64,000 nt of DNA from contig VXSP01000045.1 of NCBI GenBank assembly GCA_009837885.1, positions 234,174 through 298,173 of the forward strand. Reading direction: 5' to 3'. The notes under the pieces were generated by a model. It was not told the DNA's origin. It searched no databases and saw only the letters and a program-made list of their open reading frames with translations. Of this stretch, positions 48,521-57,968 are shown piece after piece. The position numbers and the translations under genes are program-made. The stretch is from Holophagales bacterium. Lineage in GTDB: Bacteria > Acidobacteriota > Thermoanaerobaculia > Multivoradales > Multivoraceae. Within the stretch, counting starts at the first letter, position 1. Each line of letters opens with the position of its first letter.

Positions 48521-49816
48521 ATGAGAGTCCTGAAGATCGTCGCAATAGCCGCGCTCGGCCTGGTCTTGATGCTGGCCTGTGCGGTCGGCCTTTTCTTCGC
48601 TACTGCCGGCGTCGACACGCCGGAGGGTCAGGCGAGCCGCGAAGTCCTCGCGCGGGGGCCCTACCAGGTCAAGAGGCTGGACACCACGTTCGTCGACCGG
48701 AGCCGCCCGACGCAGGCGAACAACGACTTCGCCGGCTCGGACGAGCGGCGCCTCGTGACCACGATCAACTATCCGACGAATCCGAACGCACGGGGGGTGG
48801 CGCGGGAAGGCCGACCGGCGAACGGCTTTCCGTTGATCGTCTACAACCACGGCTTCATGTCCAGGCGGTCGGAGGGCGCCTACCTGGCGCGGCACTTCGC
48901 CAGCCACGGCTACGTCCTCGTCGCCGCCGACTATCCGTTGACGAACTTCGCGAGCCCGGGTGGGCCGCGTTTCGAAGACGTGGTTCACCAGCCTGGCGAC
49001 GTGGGGTTCCTGATCGACAGCGTGTTGCGCTGGAACGACGATCCGGCCCACGAGTTCTTCGGGACCATCGACCCGGAACGCATCGGCGTGATGGGCCTGT
49101 CTCTCGGCGGCATGACCAGCACGCTCGCCGCCTTCCATCCGGAGCTTCGGGACGATCGGATCGGGGCTGCCGTCTCGATCGCGGGACCCAGCGTCATGTT
49201 CACGCCCGTCTTCTTCGAGACGGCCGAGGTGCCGTTCCTGATGATCGCCGGTGACGCCGACGCCATCGTGCCGTACCCCGAGAACGCGGCCTCGCTGCCG
49301 GAGCGAGCGCCGCGTAGCGGGCTGGTCACGCTCAAGGATGGTTCACACGTCGGGTTCGCCGACATCGCCCGCTATACCTCCCGTTGGTCCAGGCACGGCG
49401 ACACGCTGGCGTGTGGCGCCCTCATGGGCGCGGTGGAGGAAGACGCCGACCTGGGCGATGTGGCCGGGCTGGGAGGACTGGAACAGGGAGTGGACCGAAG
49501 TCAGGGCGGCAGGCCGTGCGATCCTCTTCCGAGCGTGCGGTCGATGCGGCCGGCACGCCAGCAGATGCTGACGACTCTCGCTGCTTTCTCCTTCTTCGAG
49601 AGCCGGTTCGCCGAAGAAGCCGCTGATCGCGAGAGAGCGGCCGGCTATCTGGCCGCGGAACTGGCCGCGGAGAACGACGACGTGACGGTGCGACTGCCGA
49701 GCACGCACGACTCAGCGTCGCGAACGGCCGCTACCTGGACGAGCCCACCAGGGCCAGCAGAGCATCGACTTCCTTCGGCACAGCCGCACTCAGGATCTCC
49801 GGCTCGCCTTCGGTGA
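48521..49816 (+). CDS. Lipase-like alpha/beta hydrolase (PAF-acetylhydrolase type)
   Basis: 431 residues from the ATG at 48521, which opens a signal peptide or membrane anchor (about 1-26). Core features are IVYNHGFMSRRSEGAYLARHFASHGYVLVAADYP, the nucleophile elbow GLSLGG (S about 195), and SLKDGSHVGF for the catalytic histidine (TLKDGSHVGFADI). The acid is probably in AGDADAIVPY. Relatives are platelet-activating-factor acetylhydrolase-like and dienelactone-type esterases. The last 40 residues are Ser/Pro/Arg-rich and overlap the opposite-strand M24 gene by 86 bp, so the real C-terminus may be shorter, with a frameshift near 49700 as one explanation. Confidence 0.82.
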   Translation: MRVLKIVAIAALGLVLMLACAVGLFFATAGVDTPEGQASREVLARGPYQVKRLDTTFVDRSRPTQANNDFAGSDERRLVTTINYPTNPNARGVAREGRPANGFPLIVYNHGFMSRRSEGAYLARHFASHGYVLVAADYPLTNFASPGGPRFEDVVHQPGDVGFLIDSVLRWNDDPAHEFFGTIDPERIGVMGLSLGGMTSTLAAFHPELRDDRIGAAVSIAGPSVMFTPVFFETAEVPFLMIAGDADAIVPYPENAASLPERAPRSGLVTLKDGSHVGFADIARYTSRWSRHGDTLACGALMGAVEEDADLGDVAGLGGLEQGVDRSQGGRPCDPLPSVRSMRPARQQMLTTLAAFSFFESRFAEEAADRERAAGYLAAELAAENDDVTVRLPSTHDSASRTAATWTSPPGPAEHRLPSAQPHSGSPARLR

Positions 49817-51092
49817 TCAGGACTGTGTCCTCGATCCGGATGTGGATGTTCCGCTCCGGGATCTCGAGGATCGGCTCGACGGCGATCACCATGCCCGGCT
49901 CGAAGGGCAGGGAGCTGTCGCCGACGTCGTGGACGGAGAGGCCCACGAAGTGGCCGGCCCCGTGGGCGGGCTTGTCCTCGAAGCCCCAGCGGTCGTAGAT
50001 CTCGCGGCAGATTGCGGTCGTCTCGCGCCGGGTGACGCCCGGGCGCATCGCGGCGATGATCGCCTTCTGCGCTTCCAGCACGGCGCGGTAGGCCCGGTCC
50101 TGGACCTCGTCGAACTCCCCGTTGACGGGCCAGGTGCGGGTGATGTCCATCGTCAGGTAGGCGAAAGAGGCTCCGTAGTCCATGACGACCAGGTCGCCGT
50201 CCTGTAGCTGCCGGTCGTTCCTGACCCAGTGCCAGATCAGGCCGTTGGGACCTGAGCCCACGATCGCGGGGTAGGCCTCCATCTCGGCGCCGTGCTTCAG
50301 GAAGACGTGCTTGGCCGCGGCCTCCAGCTCGTACTCCCAGCCGCCGGTTCGCGTGGCGCGGATGGCCGCCGCGATGCCATCGGCGCTGACCTTGCCGGCG
50401 CGACGCAGGATCTCGATCTCGCGTGCCGTCTTGATCATCCGCAGCCGGTCGAGGTGCGGCGTCAGATCGCGCAGCTCGGCGTAGGGGTAGCGGCTGCGGA
50501 TCGTCGCGATCTGGTGGGCCTGCTCGGTCGGCTGGCCGCCCCAGGGATTCTGCTCGCGACGGCCGAGGTAGAGGCCCTTCTCGCTGCGGGCGAGGTCGAG
50601 TTCGTCGCGCTCGCCCAGGCGCATCCAGAGGAGCTCTCCGGCCTTTCCCGGCATCCGTCCGCGGCGCCGGGCGAGGTGTTCGGGCAGGTAGGCGAGGTGG
50701 TCGACCTCGAAGCCGCTGCCTTCCGCCTGCTCGGGCGCGTAGAGCCAGTTCGGCCCGTCGATGAACTTCTCGCGGTCGCCCTGGTGGGGCAGGTAGAGGC
50801 GGGCCTCGCAGCCGTCGACCTCGAGCAGCAGCACCGCGTTCCGACCCTCATAGCCGGTCAGGTAGAAGAAGTCGTGGTCCTGCCGGAAGCGGGCGCCGTA
50901 GCGCGGCATCGTCTCCGAAAACATGAGCACTGCGCCGCCGTCCAGGCGTTCGCAAAGGCGCGCCCGTCGTTCCGCGAATTCTCCAGGCGCGTAGGTGGCT
51001 CGCTGAGCGGTCGCCACTGTGGCGGCGAACAAAACCGAGAGAAACAGGGCCGAGGAGGCGAGTTTGCCGACAAGTTTTTCTGTGAGAGTCAT
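49731..51092 (-). CDS. Exported Xaa-Pro aminopeptidase-like M24 metallopeptidase
   Basis: 453 residues. A signal peptide (about 1-29, ending TVATA) precedes an aminopeptidase P N-terminal domain (ERRARLCERLDGGAVLMFSE). The pita-bread catalytic domain follows: VVMDYGASFAYLTMDITRTWP (two Asp ligands), GHFVGLSVHDVG (His), PGMVIAVEPI (Glu) and RIEDTVLITEGEPE (Glu). All five metal ligands are recognisable. The function is removal of N-terminal residues before proline, here outside the cytoplasm. Confidence 0.92.
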   Translation of the reverse strand: MTLTEKLVGKLASSALFLSVLFAATVATAQRATYAPGEFAERRARLCERLDGGAVLMFSETMPRYGARFRQDHDFFYLTGYEGRNAVLLLEVDGCEARLYLPHQGDREKFIDGPNWLYAPEQAEGSGFEVDHLAYLPEHLARRRGRMPGKAGELLWMRLGERDELDLARSEKGLYLGRREQNPWGGQPTEQAHQIATIRSRYPYAELRDLTPHLDRLRMIKTAREIEILRRAGKVSADGIAAAIRATRTGGWEYELEAAAKHVFLKHGAEMEAYPAIVGSGPNGLIWHWVRNDRQLQDGDLVVMDYGASFAYLTMDITRTWPVNGEFDEVQDRAYRAVLEAQKAIIAAMRPGVTRRETTAICREIYDRWGFEDKPAHGAGHFVGLSVHDVGDSSLPFEPGMVIAVEPILEIPERNIHIRIEDTVLITEGEPEILSAAVPKEVDALLALVGSSR

Positions 51093-51118
51093 TTTCTCGG
51101 GGAGAAACAGGGTGTCTT

Positions 51119-52771
51119 CTAGTTTTTTCTTCCGCCTCCGATCGCGACAGCTCGCGTTTTGGCGAATGGAGCGAAGAAATCGTTCCCCTTGTCGTCGATC
51201 ACGACGAAAGCCGGGAAGTTCTCGACCTCGATCTGCCAGATGGCCTCCATGCCGAGATCCTCGAACTCGCGCAGCTCGACCTTCCGGATGCTCTGTTCGG
51301 CGAGTGCCGCCGCCGGTCCGCCGATCGAGCCGAGATGGAAGCCGCCGTGCCTCTCGCAGGCGCGGCGCACTTCAGGCGAGCGGTTGCCCTTGGCCAGCAT
51401 GACCATGCTGCCGCCGTGGCTCTGGAACAGGTCGACGTAGGGGTCCATGCGTCCGGCGGTCGTCGGACCGAAGGACCCGGACGCCTTGCCTTCGGGTTTC
51501 TTCGCGGGGCCGGCGTAGTACACCGGCTGGTCCTTGAAGTACTGAGGGAGATCCTGCCCCGAGTCGAGCAACTCCTTGAGCCGGGCGTGGGCGATGTCGC
51601 GGGCGACGACCATCGGACCCGTGAGCGCCAGTCGCGTGGCGACCGGATACTTCGAGAGCTCGGCCCGAATCTCGTCCATCGGCCGGTTCAGGTCGATGGC
51701 GACGACCTGGCCGCTGAGTTCGTCCTCGTCGATTTCGGGCAGGTACCTGGCCGGGTTCTCCTCGAGCTGCTCCAGGAAGATCCCGTCGCGGTTGATCCGG
51801 CCCAGGATCTGGCGGTCGGCCGAACAGGACACGCCGAGGCCGACGGGCAGCGAGGCGCCGTGGCGCGGCAGGCGGATGACCCGCACGTCGTGGGCGAAGT
51901 ACTTGCCGCCGAACTGGGCGCCGATCCCGATCCGGGTGCAGAGATCGAAGATCCGCTGCTCCATCTCCAGGTCGCGGAAGGCGCGGCCACGTTCGTTGCC
52001 GCTGGTCGGGAGATCGTCCAGGGCATGGCAGGTCGCGAGCTTGAGCGTCTTCATCGTCGCCTCGGCCGAGGTTCCGCCGACGACCAGGGCGATGTGGTAG
52101 GGCGGGCAGGCCGACGTGCCGAGAGTGCGCAGCTTCTCGTCGACGAAGTTCACCAGCGAGATCGGGTTCAGGATCGCCCTCGTTTCCTGGTACAGGAAGC
52201 ACTTGTTCGCCGAGCCGCCGCCCTTGGCGACAAACAGGAAGCGGTACTCGTCGCCGCGCGCCGCGTAGAGGTCGACCTGGGCGGGCAGGTTCGTGCCCGT
52301 GTTCTTCTCCTCGTACATCGACAGCGGCGCCATCTGCGAGTAGCGGAGGTTCCGCTCCTGGTAGGCGTCGAAGATGCCGCGGCAGAGTTCCTCCTCGTCG
52401 TCGAAATCGGTGTAGACGTCCTGGCCCTTGTATCCGAGGACGATCGCGGTGCCGGTGTCCTGGCAACCGGGCAGCTCGCGACCGGCCGCGATGTTCGCGT
52501 TCTTCAGCAGCTCCATCGCCACGAAGCGGTCGTTCGCCGACGACTCCGGATCGTCCAGGACGCGGCGCAACTGCTCCAGGTGGCTGGCCCGCAACAGGTG
52601 AGCGATGTCGTCCATCGCGTCGCGGGCGATCAGCCGCAACGCCTCGGGCTCGATGTGCAGGGTCTCGCGGCCGCCGGCGGACTCGACACGGACGTGGTCC
52701 GAGGTCAGGTGGCGATAGTCCGGCTCGTCGCCGGCGTGTTCGAAGAGGTGTTGGTGGTGGAAGTCGGTCAT
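51119..52771 (-). CDS. Class I (iron-sulfur) fumarate hydratase
   Basis: 550 residues from the ATG at 52771 (the open frame extends upstream but would overlap galM's opposite-strand region). This is the two-domain fusion form of class I fumarase: N-terminal alpha region with [29 protein letters not shown] and [13 protein letters not shown] (iron-sulfur cysteines), then the beta region with [30 protein letters not shown]. It interconverts fumarate and malate in the TCA cycle. Length is normal. It lies 26 bp downstream of the M24 start on the same strand. Confidence 0.93.
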   Translation of the reverse strand: MTDFHHQHLFEHAGDEPDYRHLTSDHVRVESAGGRETLHIEPEALRLIARDAMDDIAHLLRASHLEQLRRVLDDPESSANDRFVAMELLKNANIAAGRELPGCQDTGTAIVLGYKGQDVYTDFDDEEELCRGIFDAYQERNLRYSQMAPLSMYEEKNTGTNLPAQVDLYAARGDEYRFLFVAKGGGSANKCFLYQETRAILNPISLVNFVDEKLRTLGTSACPPYHIALVVGGTSAEATMKTLKLATCHALDDLPTSGNERGRAFRDLEMEQRIFDLCTRIGIGAQFGGKYFAHDVRVIRLPRHGASLPVGLGVSCSADRQILGRINRDGIFLEQLEENPARYLPEIDEDELSGQVVAIDLNRPMDEIRAELSKYPVATRLALTGPMVVARDIAHARLKELLDSGQDLPQYFKDQPVYYAGPAKKPEGKASGSFGPTTAGRMDPYVDLFQSHGGSMVMLAKGNRSPEVRRACERHGGFHLGSIGGPAAALAEQSIRKVELREFEDLGMEAIWQIEVENFPAFVVIDDKGNDFFAPFAKTRAVAIGGGRKN

Positions 52772-52835
52772 GGCTGCCTGCGAGTCTGCGTGACGGAGCG
52801 CCGCGAAGCAAGTTCGGTAGTGTGCGTCGTGCTCC

Positions 52836-53996
52836 ATGCGGTCCTTCGTTCTCCTCGTCCTGGTGGCTGCCCTGACGGCTGGCGGATGTTTCCTTGACCC
52901 TGGACTCTTCGTGGAAGTGACCAGACAGCCTTGGGGCGAAGTAGACGGCAAGGAGGTCGAGCTGTTCCGCCTCGAATCGCGATCCGGCACCGTTGTCGAG
53001 ATCGCCGAGTTGGGCGGCGCGATCGTGTCGTTGACCGCCGCGGATCGCGACGGCGAATTCGCCGACGTTGTACTCGGCTTCAACGATCTCGACTCTTACC
53101 TCGCGGACACGAACCCGTACTTCGGGGCCATCGTCGGCCGCTACGCGAACCGGATCGCGGGCGGCGAGTTCACGCTTGACGGCAAGACCTACAACCTGCC
53201 ACGAAACGACGGCGAGAACAGCCTCCACGGCGGCGTCCGCGGGCTGACCCGGGTGGTCTGGGACGGCGAGCCGATCAGGACCGAGGACGGCAGGGGCGTC
53301 GCTCTTCGGTACAGGAGTCCGGACGGTGAAGAGGGCTATCCAGGGAACGTCGACTTCGAAGTGCGGTACATCCTGGGGTTCAACGATCTCCGCATCGAGG
53401 CGGAGGCAACGACCGACAAGCCCACCGTCGTCAATCTTTCCTTCCACTCCTACTTCAACCTGAAGGGAGAAGGCGAGGGCGACATTCTGGATCACGAACT
53501 CGCCCTACTCAGCCTGTCCTACACGCCCGTTGATGCCAGCCTGATTCCCACCGGCGAGATCGCGTCCGTCTTGGGGACGCCAATGCGTTTCGTTCCTCCA
53601 ATGCGGGTCGGCGAGCGGATCGACGACGACTTCGAGCAGCTTCGGCTAGCGGGCGGCTACGACCACAACTGGGTCGTCGACAGGTCCGGCGCCAGCGCCA
53701 GCGAGCAGGTATCGGTTGCGCGCTTGTACGAGCCGGCAAGCGGCAGGGAGCTCCAGGTCACGAGCAGCGCTCCCGGCTTGCAGCTCTACACGGGGAACTT
53801 TCTCGACGGTACGCTGGTCGGCAAGAGCGGTCGGCCCTATGTCCACCGGGGCGGCGTCTGCCTTGAGACCCAGCACTTTCCCGACTCGCCGAACCAACCT
53901 GGCTTCCCCAGTACGGTCCTGCGGCCAGGCGAGACCTACCGGCAGGTGACTGAGTACCTGTTCTATACGGACTCCGTCGGCCGGCGAGATCGCTAG
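52836..53996 (+). CDS. galM: Aldose 1-epimerase, lipoprotein form
   Basis: 386 residues. An N-terminal lipoprotein signal ends LTAGGC (C18). The mutarotase fold shows [44 protein letters not shown] (His), [16 protein letters not shown] (His), the DHNWVV segment (Asp) and the C-terminal [14 protein letters not shown] (catalytic Glu). It interconverts alpha and beta anomers of hexoses. Being anchored outside the cytoplasm suggests action on sugars released by extracellular enzymes. Divergent from the fumarase gene, starts 64 bp apart. Confidence 0.92.
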   Translation: MRSFVLLVLVAALTAGGCFLDPGLFVEVTRQPWGEVDGKEVELFRLESRSGTVVEIAELGGAIVSLTAADRDGEFADVVLGFNDLDSYLADTNPYFGAIVGRYANRIAGGEFTLDGKTYNLPRNDGENSLHGGVRGLTRVVWDGEPIRTEDGRGVALRYRSPDGEEGYPGNVDFEVRYILGFNDLRIEAEATTDKPTVVNLSFHSYFNLKGEGEGDILDHELALLSLSYTPVDASLIPTGEIASVLGTPMRFVPPMRVGERIDDDFEQLRLAGGYDHNWVVDRSGASASEQVSVARLYEPASGRELQVTSSAPGLQLYTGNFLDGTLVGKSGRPYVHRGGVCLETQHFPDSPNQPGFPSTVLRPGETYRQVTEYLFYTDSVGRRDR

Positions 53997-54057
53997 CGGA
54001 GCGGCGTAGCGGCGTGGAGTAGCATCGCGACGGTGCCAACCAGGGTTCTTGTGGTCT

Positions 54058-54086
54058 TTGACGTTGCTTCCGTCGAAGCGTAGACT
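54058..54086 (+). promoter_or_regulatory. Promoter of the second vapBC, likely leaderless
   Basis: TTGACG (54058-54063), exactly 17 bp, then TAGACT (54081-54086). The ATG of vapB starts 7 nt after the -10 box, so the first transcribed base should be at or within a base or two of the start codon. No Shine-Dalgarno sequence is present. It is the clearest complete promoter in the window outside the two operons described above. Confidence 0.65.
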
Positions 54087-54093
54087 GCGCATC

Positions 54094-54297
54094 ATGAAGA
54101 CCACTGTGGATATTCCAGAACGTGAACTGGAAGATGCAATCAGGTTCACGAACGCGAAGACGAAGCGCGAGGCGATCGTCGGGGCGATCACAGACTTCAA
54201 CCGCCGGATGCGCATGGCGGAGCTGGTTCGCTACGCGGACACGTGCGACGACCTGATGACGCCCGAGGAACTCCAGGCGCTTCGCCGTCGGGGCTAG
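54094..54297 (+). CDS. vapB: VapB-type antitoxin
   Basis: 67 residues. MKTTVDIPERELEDAIRFTNAKTKREAIVGAITDFNRRMR is the ribbon-helix-helix of the VapB (type II) family. The tail (ADTCDDLMTPEELQALRR) binds the PIN toxin. The toxin gene starts 5 bp later. It is a different family branch from the FitA-like antitoxin at 48 kb. Confidence 0.9.
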   Translation: MKTTVDIPERELEDAIRFTNAKTKREAIVGAITDFNRRMRMAELVRYADTCDDLMTPEELQALRRRG

Positions 54298-54302
54298 GGC
54301 GG

Positions 54303-54686
54303 GTGATTCTCGTCGACACGTCGTCCTGGATTCACCTGCTGCGTCCGGACGGCGACTCGACCGTCCACGCGCGAGTCGAAGAGGCCCTCACGACCGGAAC
54401 GGCCTGCTGGTGTCCGGTCGTTCAACTCGAGCTATGGAACGGCGCCCGTGGCGACCGCGAGCGCAGGGCGCTTCGCGGCCTTGCCGAGGCACTGCCGGAA
54501 CTTTCCATCGACGAAGAGGTCTGGCGGACGGCCTACGGCCTGGCGCAACGGGCTCGCAGTCAAGGCGTCACGGTGCCTGCGACCGACGTACTCATCGCCG
54601 CGTGTGCCGCGCGTCACGACGCGGCGCTTGAGACCGCGGATAGCGACTTCGACCTTCTGGCCTCGCTGGACGGCCCGACCAGCTAG
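54303..54686 (+). CDS. vapC: PIN-domain toxin VapC
   Basis: 127 residues from a GTG. Acidic PIN residues: VILVDTSSWIHLLR (D5), VQLELWNGARG (E about 40), ATDVLIAACAARHDAALETADSDFDLL (D about 97, D about 115). It is a predicted Mg-dependent ribonuclease, complete, and paired with the vapB 5 bp upstream. Confidence 0.9.
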   Translation: MILVDTSSWIHLLRPDGDSTVHARVEEALTTGTACWCPVVQLELWNGARGDRERRALRGLAEALPELSIDEEVWRTAYGLAQRARSQGVTVPATDVLIAACAARHDAALETADSDFDLLASLDGPTS

Positions 54687-54775
54687 CGCCCGCCGCCACC
54701 CGTTGACTGAAGGCTCGGCCAGGCCCGAAACCATCGCTTCCACGCCGCGTAAACCAGAACCATAGAATGCGCGGC

Positions 54776-54829
54776 ATGGAACGATCGGCCGGCGGCGCCA
54801 GTCCGCCGAAGCCAGCGGTGCGCCGGTGA
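54776..54829 (+). CDS. Short upstream ORF coupled to the efflux adaptor gene
   Basis: 17 codons: MERSAGGASPPKPAVRR then TGA. A TAGAAT box lies 7 nt before the ATG, with no Shine-Dalgarno sequence, so it is placed to be the first codon of a leaderless transcript. Its TGA (54827-54829) overlaps the GTG start of the adaptor gene (54826-54828) in a GTGA junction. It may act only to bring ribosomes to the weak GTG start; the peptide may have no role. Proline codons are frequent (PPK-P), which could slow ribosomes. Confidence 0.45.
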   Translation: MERSAGGASPPKPAVRR

Positions 54830-56061
54830 GCGCCCCGGCGCCTCAGGGCGAGGGTTCCGACGGTTCGCCGCCGCGGCCGGATCTGTCCATCCTGCGCGAC
54901 GACGACGAGTACGAATACCGTCCCCGGCGCGGACGTTTCATCAAGTGGGGGATCCTGCTGCTGCTCGTGGCGGCCGCGGTCTTCGCCTTCTATCGGGTGC
55001 CGCCCGACCAGTACGTGCCCTTCCTCATGCCCGAGGTCGAGACGACGACGGTCCAGCGCCTGACCCCGGAGCAGGCGTCCACCGTGCTCACCGCGACCGG
55101 CTACACCTACGCGCGGGTGCGGGCGGCGGTGGGGGCGAAGATCATCGGCCGGATCACGGAGTTGCACGTCGACGAGGGCGACGCGGTGGCGGCCGGCGAC
55201 GTGATCGCGGTGCTCGACAGCGATGACCTCGAGGCGGCGGTGCGCCGCGCCCAGGCGTCGCTGATCGAAGCGACGGCGCGGCTCGCCGATGCGATACGGG
55301 AGGAGGCACGCCAGCGGCGCATCGTCGAGGCGGGTGTGGCGCCTTCCGCCGATCTGGACGCGGCGGTCACGCAACTTCAGGTCACGCGAGCCCAGCTCGG
55401 CACGGCGCGGGCGAACCTGGAGTCGATCGAGGCCCAGCTCGCCTACACGGTCATTCATGCCCCGGTGGACGGGGTGGTCATCGAGCGGACGGTCGAGGTG
55501 GGGGAGATGGTCGCGCCGGGAGGGTTCACCAGCCAGCAGGCCACCGGCGCGCTGGTGCGGATCGCCGATCCGACCTCGCTCGAGGTCGAGGCGGACATCA
55601 ACGAGAGCTTCATCGCCCGGATCCAGCTCGGCCAGCCGGCGACGATCAAGGTCGACGCCGTGCCGGACCACGAGTACCACGGCACGCTGCGGCAGATCGT
55701 GCCGACCGCCGACCGGCAGCGCGCGGTGGTTCAGGTCAAGGTCACGATCGACGACCGGGACGAGCGCCTGGTGCCGGACATGAGTTGCAGCGTCACGTTC
55801 CTGCAGGAGGGCGTCGACGAGACCGTGCTCCAGGCTGCCCCGAAGATCCTGGTCGCGGCGGAGGCGGTGGCGAACGACGGCGGCGGCGACTACGTCCTGC
55901 TCCTGCGCGACGGCCAACTGGAGCGGGCGCCGATCGAGCTCGGCCTGGAGCAGGACGGCAACCAGTTCGAGGTGCTATCGGGGCTTCGCGGCGGTGAGGT
56001 CGTCGTGCGAAGTCCGACACCGGAACTCACACCGGGCCTGCGCGTACGCGAGGCCTCCTGA
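54826..56061 (+). CDS. Efflux periplasmic adaptor (MacA/HlyD-like membrane fusion protein)
   Basis: 411 residues from a GTG. One N-terminal membrane helix (about 37-57, KWGILLLLVAAAVFAFY) is followed by a biotinyl-lipoyl-like half (YARVRAAVGAKIIGRITELHVDEGDAVAAGDVIAVLDS). A coiled-coil hairpin (about 130-205) comes next, with the other lipoyl half (IHAPVDGVVIERTVEVGEMV). Beta-barrel and membrane-proximal domains end it. It links the inner-membrane ABC exporter to an outer-membrane channel. The ATPase and two permease genes follow; an outer-membrane TolC is not in this operon. Confidence 0.92.
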   Translation: MSAPAPQGEGSDGSPPRPDLSILRDDDEYEYRPRRGRFIKWGILLLLVAAAVFAFYRVPPDQYVPFLMPEVETTTVQRLTPEQASTVLTATGYTYARVRAAVGAKIIGRITELHVDEGDAVAAGDVIAVLDSDDLEAAVRRAQASLIEATARLADAIREEARQRRIVEAGVAPSADLDAAVTQLQVTRAQLGTARANLESIEAQLAYTVIHAPVDGVVIERTVEVGEMVAPGGFTSQQATGALVRIADPTSLEVEADINESFIARIQLGQPATIKVDAVPDHEYHGTLRQIVPTADRQRAVVQVKVTIDDRDERLVPDMSCSVTFLQEGVDETVLQAAPKILVAAEAVANDGGGDYVLLLRDGQLERAPIELGLEQDGNQFEVLSGLRGGEVVVRSPTPELTPGLRVREAS

Positions 56062-56099
56062 AAACAGCGAGCAGAGAGATCCAACGAGGGAGCTGATAG

Positions 56100-56798
56100 A
56101 TGGCTGAAACCGTCGTCCAGATGCGCGACGTGACGAAGAACTACCGGCGTGACGCCTTCGAACTGAAGGTGCTCCAGGGCATCACCCTGAACGTTGAGGC
56201 GGGCGACTTCGTCGCCTTGATGGGGCCGTCCGGTTCCGGCAAGAGCACGTTGCTGAACCTGCTCGCCGGCATCGACCAGCCGAGCAGCGGGGACCTGGTC
56301 GTCGCCGGCGAACAGGTGAGCCGGATGAACGAGAGCAAGCTCGCCAGGTGGCGCCAGCGGCACATCGGCTTCATCTTTCAGTTCTACAACCTGATTCCGG
56401 TGCTGACGGCCTATGAGAACGTGGAGCTACCGCTGACGCTGCGGCGCGGATCGCGGGCGGCGCGGAAGCGGCGGGTCGAGACCGCGCTTTCGGTGGTCGG
56501 CCTGCAGAACCGGATGAAGCACTACCCACGGCAACTCTCGGGCGGCCAGGAACAGCGGGTGGCGATCGCCCGGGCGATCGTCACCGACCCGACCCTGCTG
56601 CTCGCCGACGAGCCGACCGGCGATCTCGACGCGGACTCGGGGCGGGAGATCCTCGACCTCCTCGGTCAACTGAACGAGCAGTTCAACAAGACGATTCTCA
56701 TGGTGACCCACGATCCGAACGCGGCCGCGAGGGCGAAGCGCCTGGTGCGGCTCGACAAGGGACAACTGGTGTCGGGCGACGCGGGAGCTGGAGCATGA
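56100..56798 (+). CDS. ABC exporter ATP-binding protein (MacB/LolD-like)
   Basis: 232 residues. Walker [10 protein letters not shown] (42-50), Q-loop [21 protein letters not shown], signature [16 protein letters not shown], Walker [13 protein letters not shown] and H-loop MVTHDPN are all present. The [13 protein letters not shown] segment is characteristic of the LolD/FtsE/MacB branch. Its stop overlaps the first permease start by 4 bp (ATGA). Confidence 0.95.
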   Translation: MAETVVQMRDVTKNYRRDAFELKVLQGITLNVEAGDFVALMGPSGSGKSTLLNLLAGIDQPSSGDLVVAGEQVSRMNESKLARWRQRHIGFIFQFYNLIPVLTAYENVELPLTLRRGSRAARKRRVETALSVVGLQNRMKHYPRQLSGGQEQRVAIARAIVTDPTLLLADEPTGDLDADSGREILDLLGQLNEQFNKTILMVTHDPNAAARAKRLVRLDKGQLVSGDAGAGA

Positions 56799-57940
56799 TC
56801 AAGCTGATTCGACGCAATCTGCTGCGCAACAAGCGCCGCACCTTCCTGACGATGGCCAGCCTGGCGATGGCGCTGTTCATCCTGTCGCTGCTGGGCGTGG
56901 TCAACGATGCGATGAGCTTCGCCGACGAGTCCGAGATCCCCGACCGGCTGGTCGTGCGCAACGCGATCTCGCTGACGTTCCCGCTGCCCGAGGCGTACGA
57001 AGCGCGCCTGCGGTCGATCGAGCACGTCGTCGAGGTGTCGCCGCAGAACTGGTTCCAGGGTGTCTACAAGGACCAGCGACCCGAGAACTTCTTCCCGCGC
57101 TTCACGATCGATCCGGACACCTTCCGGACCGTCTTCTACGAGTACGAGTGGGATGAGACGGAGTGGGAAGCGTTCGCGGCCCAGCGGACCGCCTTTGCCG
57201 CCGGCCGCGCGCTTGCCGAGGACCAGGGGTGGGCCATCGGCGACACGATCGCGATTCAGGGCGACATCTACCCGATCAACGTCGAACTCGAACTCCGAGC
57301 CATCTTCGACTACGAGGACGAGGCGCAGGAGCGGCAGATGTTCTTCCACCGGCGCTACGTGGAAGAGGCGATGAACAACCCAGGCCAGAACGGCACCTAC
57401 TGGCTGCTCCTGGACGATCCGGACGCGACACCGGCGGTGATCGCGGCGGCCGAAGCGATGTTCGAGAACTCGGACAATCAGGTGCGTGCCGAGACTGCCA
57501 AGGCGTTCGCGGAATCGTTCGGGGAGATGCTGGGCAACGTCCGGCTTTTCTTCCTGGTGATCGGGTCGGGGATCGTCTTCTCGATCTTCTCCATTACCGC
57601 GGTCACGATGGCGATGGCGGCGCGCGAGCGGACCACGGAGGTTTCCGTGCTGCGCACCCTGGGCTTCCGGCGTAACCAGGTGATCGGCATGGTGCTCGGC
57701 GAGTCCCTGACCGTGGGCGTACTCGGTTCCCTCCTGGGAATCGGAATCGCTTCGGTTCTCATCCAGGGCCTGACTCCGATACTGGACCAGATGGGCTTCG
57801 GCTTCGGCGGCTTCGGACTCGACGCCCAGACCGCGGGGCTCGCGGTGGCCATTGGCATAGCGATCGGCCTGTTGAGCGGCGTCTTCCCGGCGGTTGCCGC
57901 CGCCCGGCTCAAGATCGTCGACGGACTGAGGCGGCTCTGA
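56795..57940 (+). CDS. ABC exporter permease 1 (MacB/FtsX-like)
   Basis: 381 residues. An N-terminal helix (about 17-37) is followed by a periplasmic domain of about 220 residues. Three C-terminal helices (from about 245, 300 and 345) sit in the FtsX fold, with AARERTTEVSVLRTLGFRRNQVIGMVLGES before helix 3. It pairs with the ATPase upstream and the second permease downstream as a heterodimeric type VII ABC transporter. Confidence 0.92.
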   Translation: MIKLIRRNLLRNKRRTFLTMASLAMALFILSLLGVVNDAMSFADESEIPDRLVVRNAISLTFPLPEAYEARLRSIEHVVEVSPQNWFQGVYKDQRPENFFPRFTIDPDTFRTVFYEYEWDETEWEAFAAQRTAFAAGRALAEDQGWAIGDTIAIQGDIYPINVELELRAIFDYEDEAQERQMFFHRRYVEEAMNNPGQNGTYWLLLDDPDATPAVIAAAEAMFENSDNQVRAETAKAFAESFGEMLGNVRLFFLVIGSGIVFSIFSITAVTMAMAARERTTEVSVLRTLGFRRNQVIGMVLGESLTVGVLGSLLGIGIASVLIQGLTPILDQMGFGFGGFGLDAQTAGLAVAIGIAIGLLSGVFPAVAAARLKIVDGLRRL

Positions 57941-57968
57941 TGGTGGGCGGCGCGGGCAAGGAGACGGC

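Noticed and set aside
51372-53495. 707-residue minus-strand ORF overlapping fumarase and galM
   Set aside because: Arg/Pro/Gly-rich translation with no domain; it runs in another frame of the well-supported fumarase gene.
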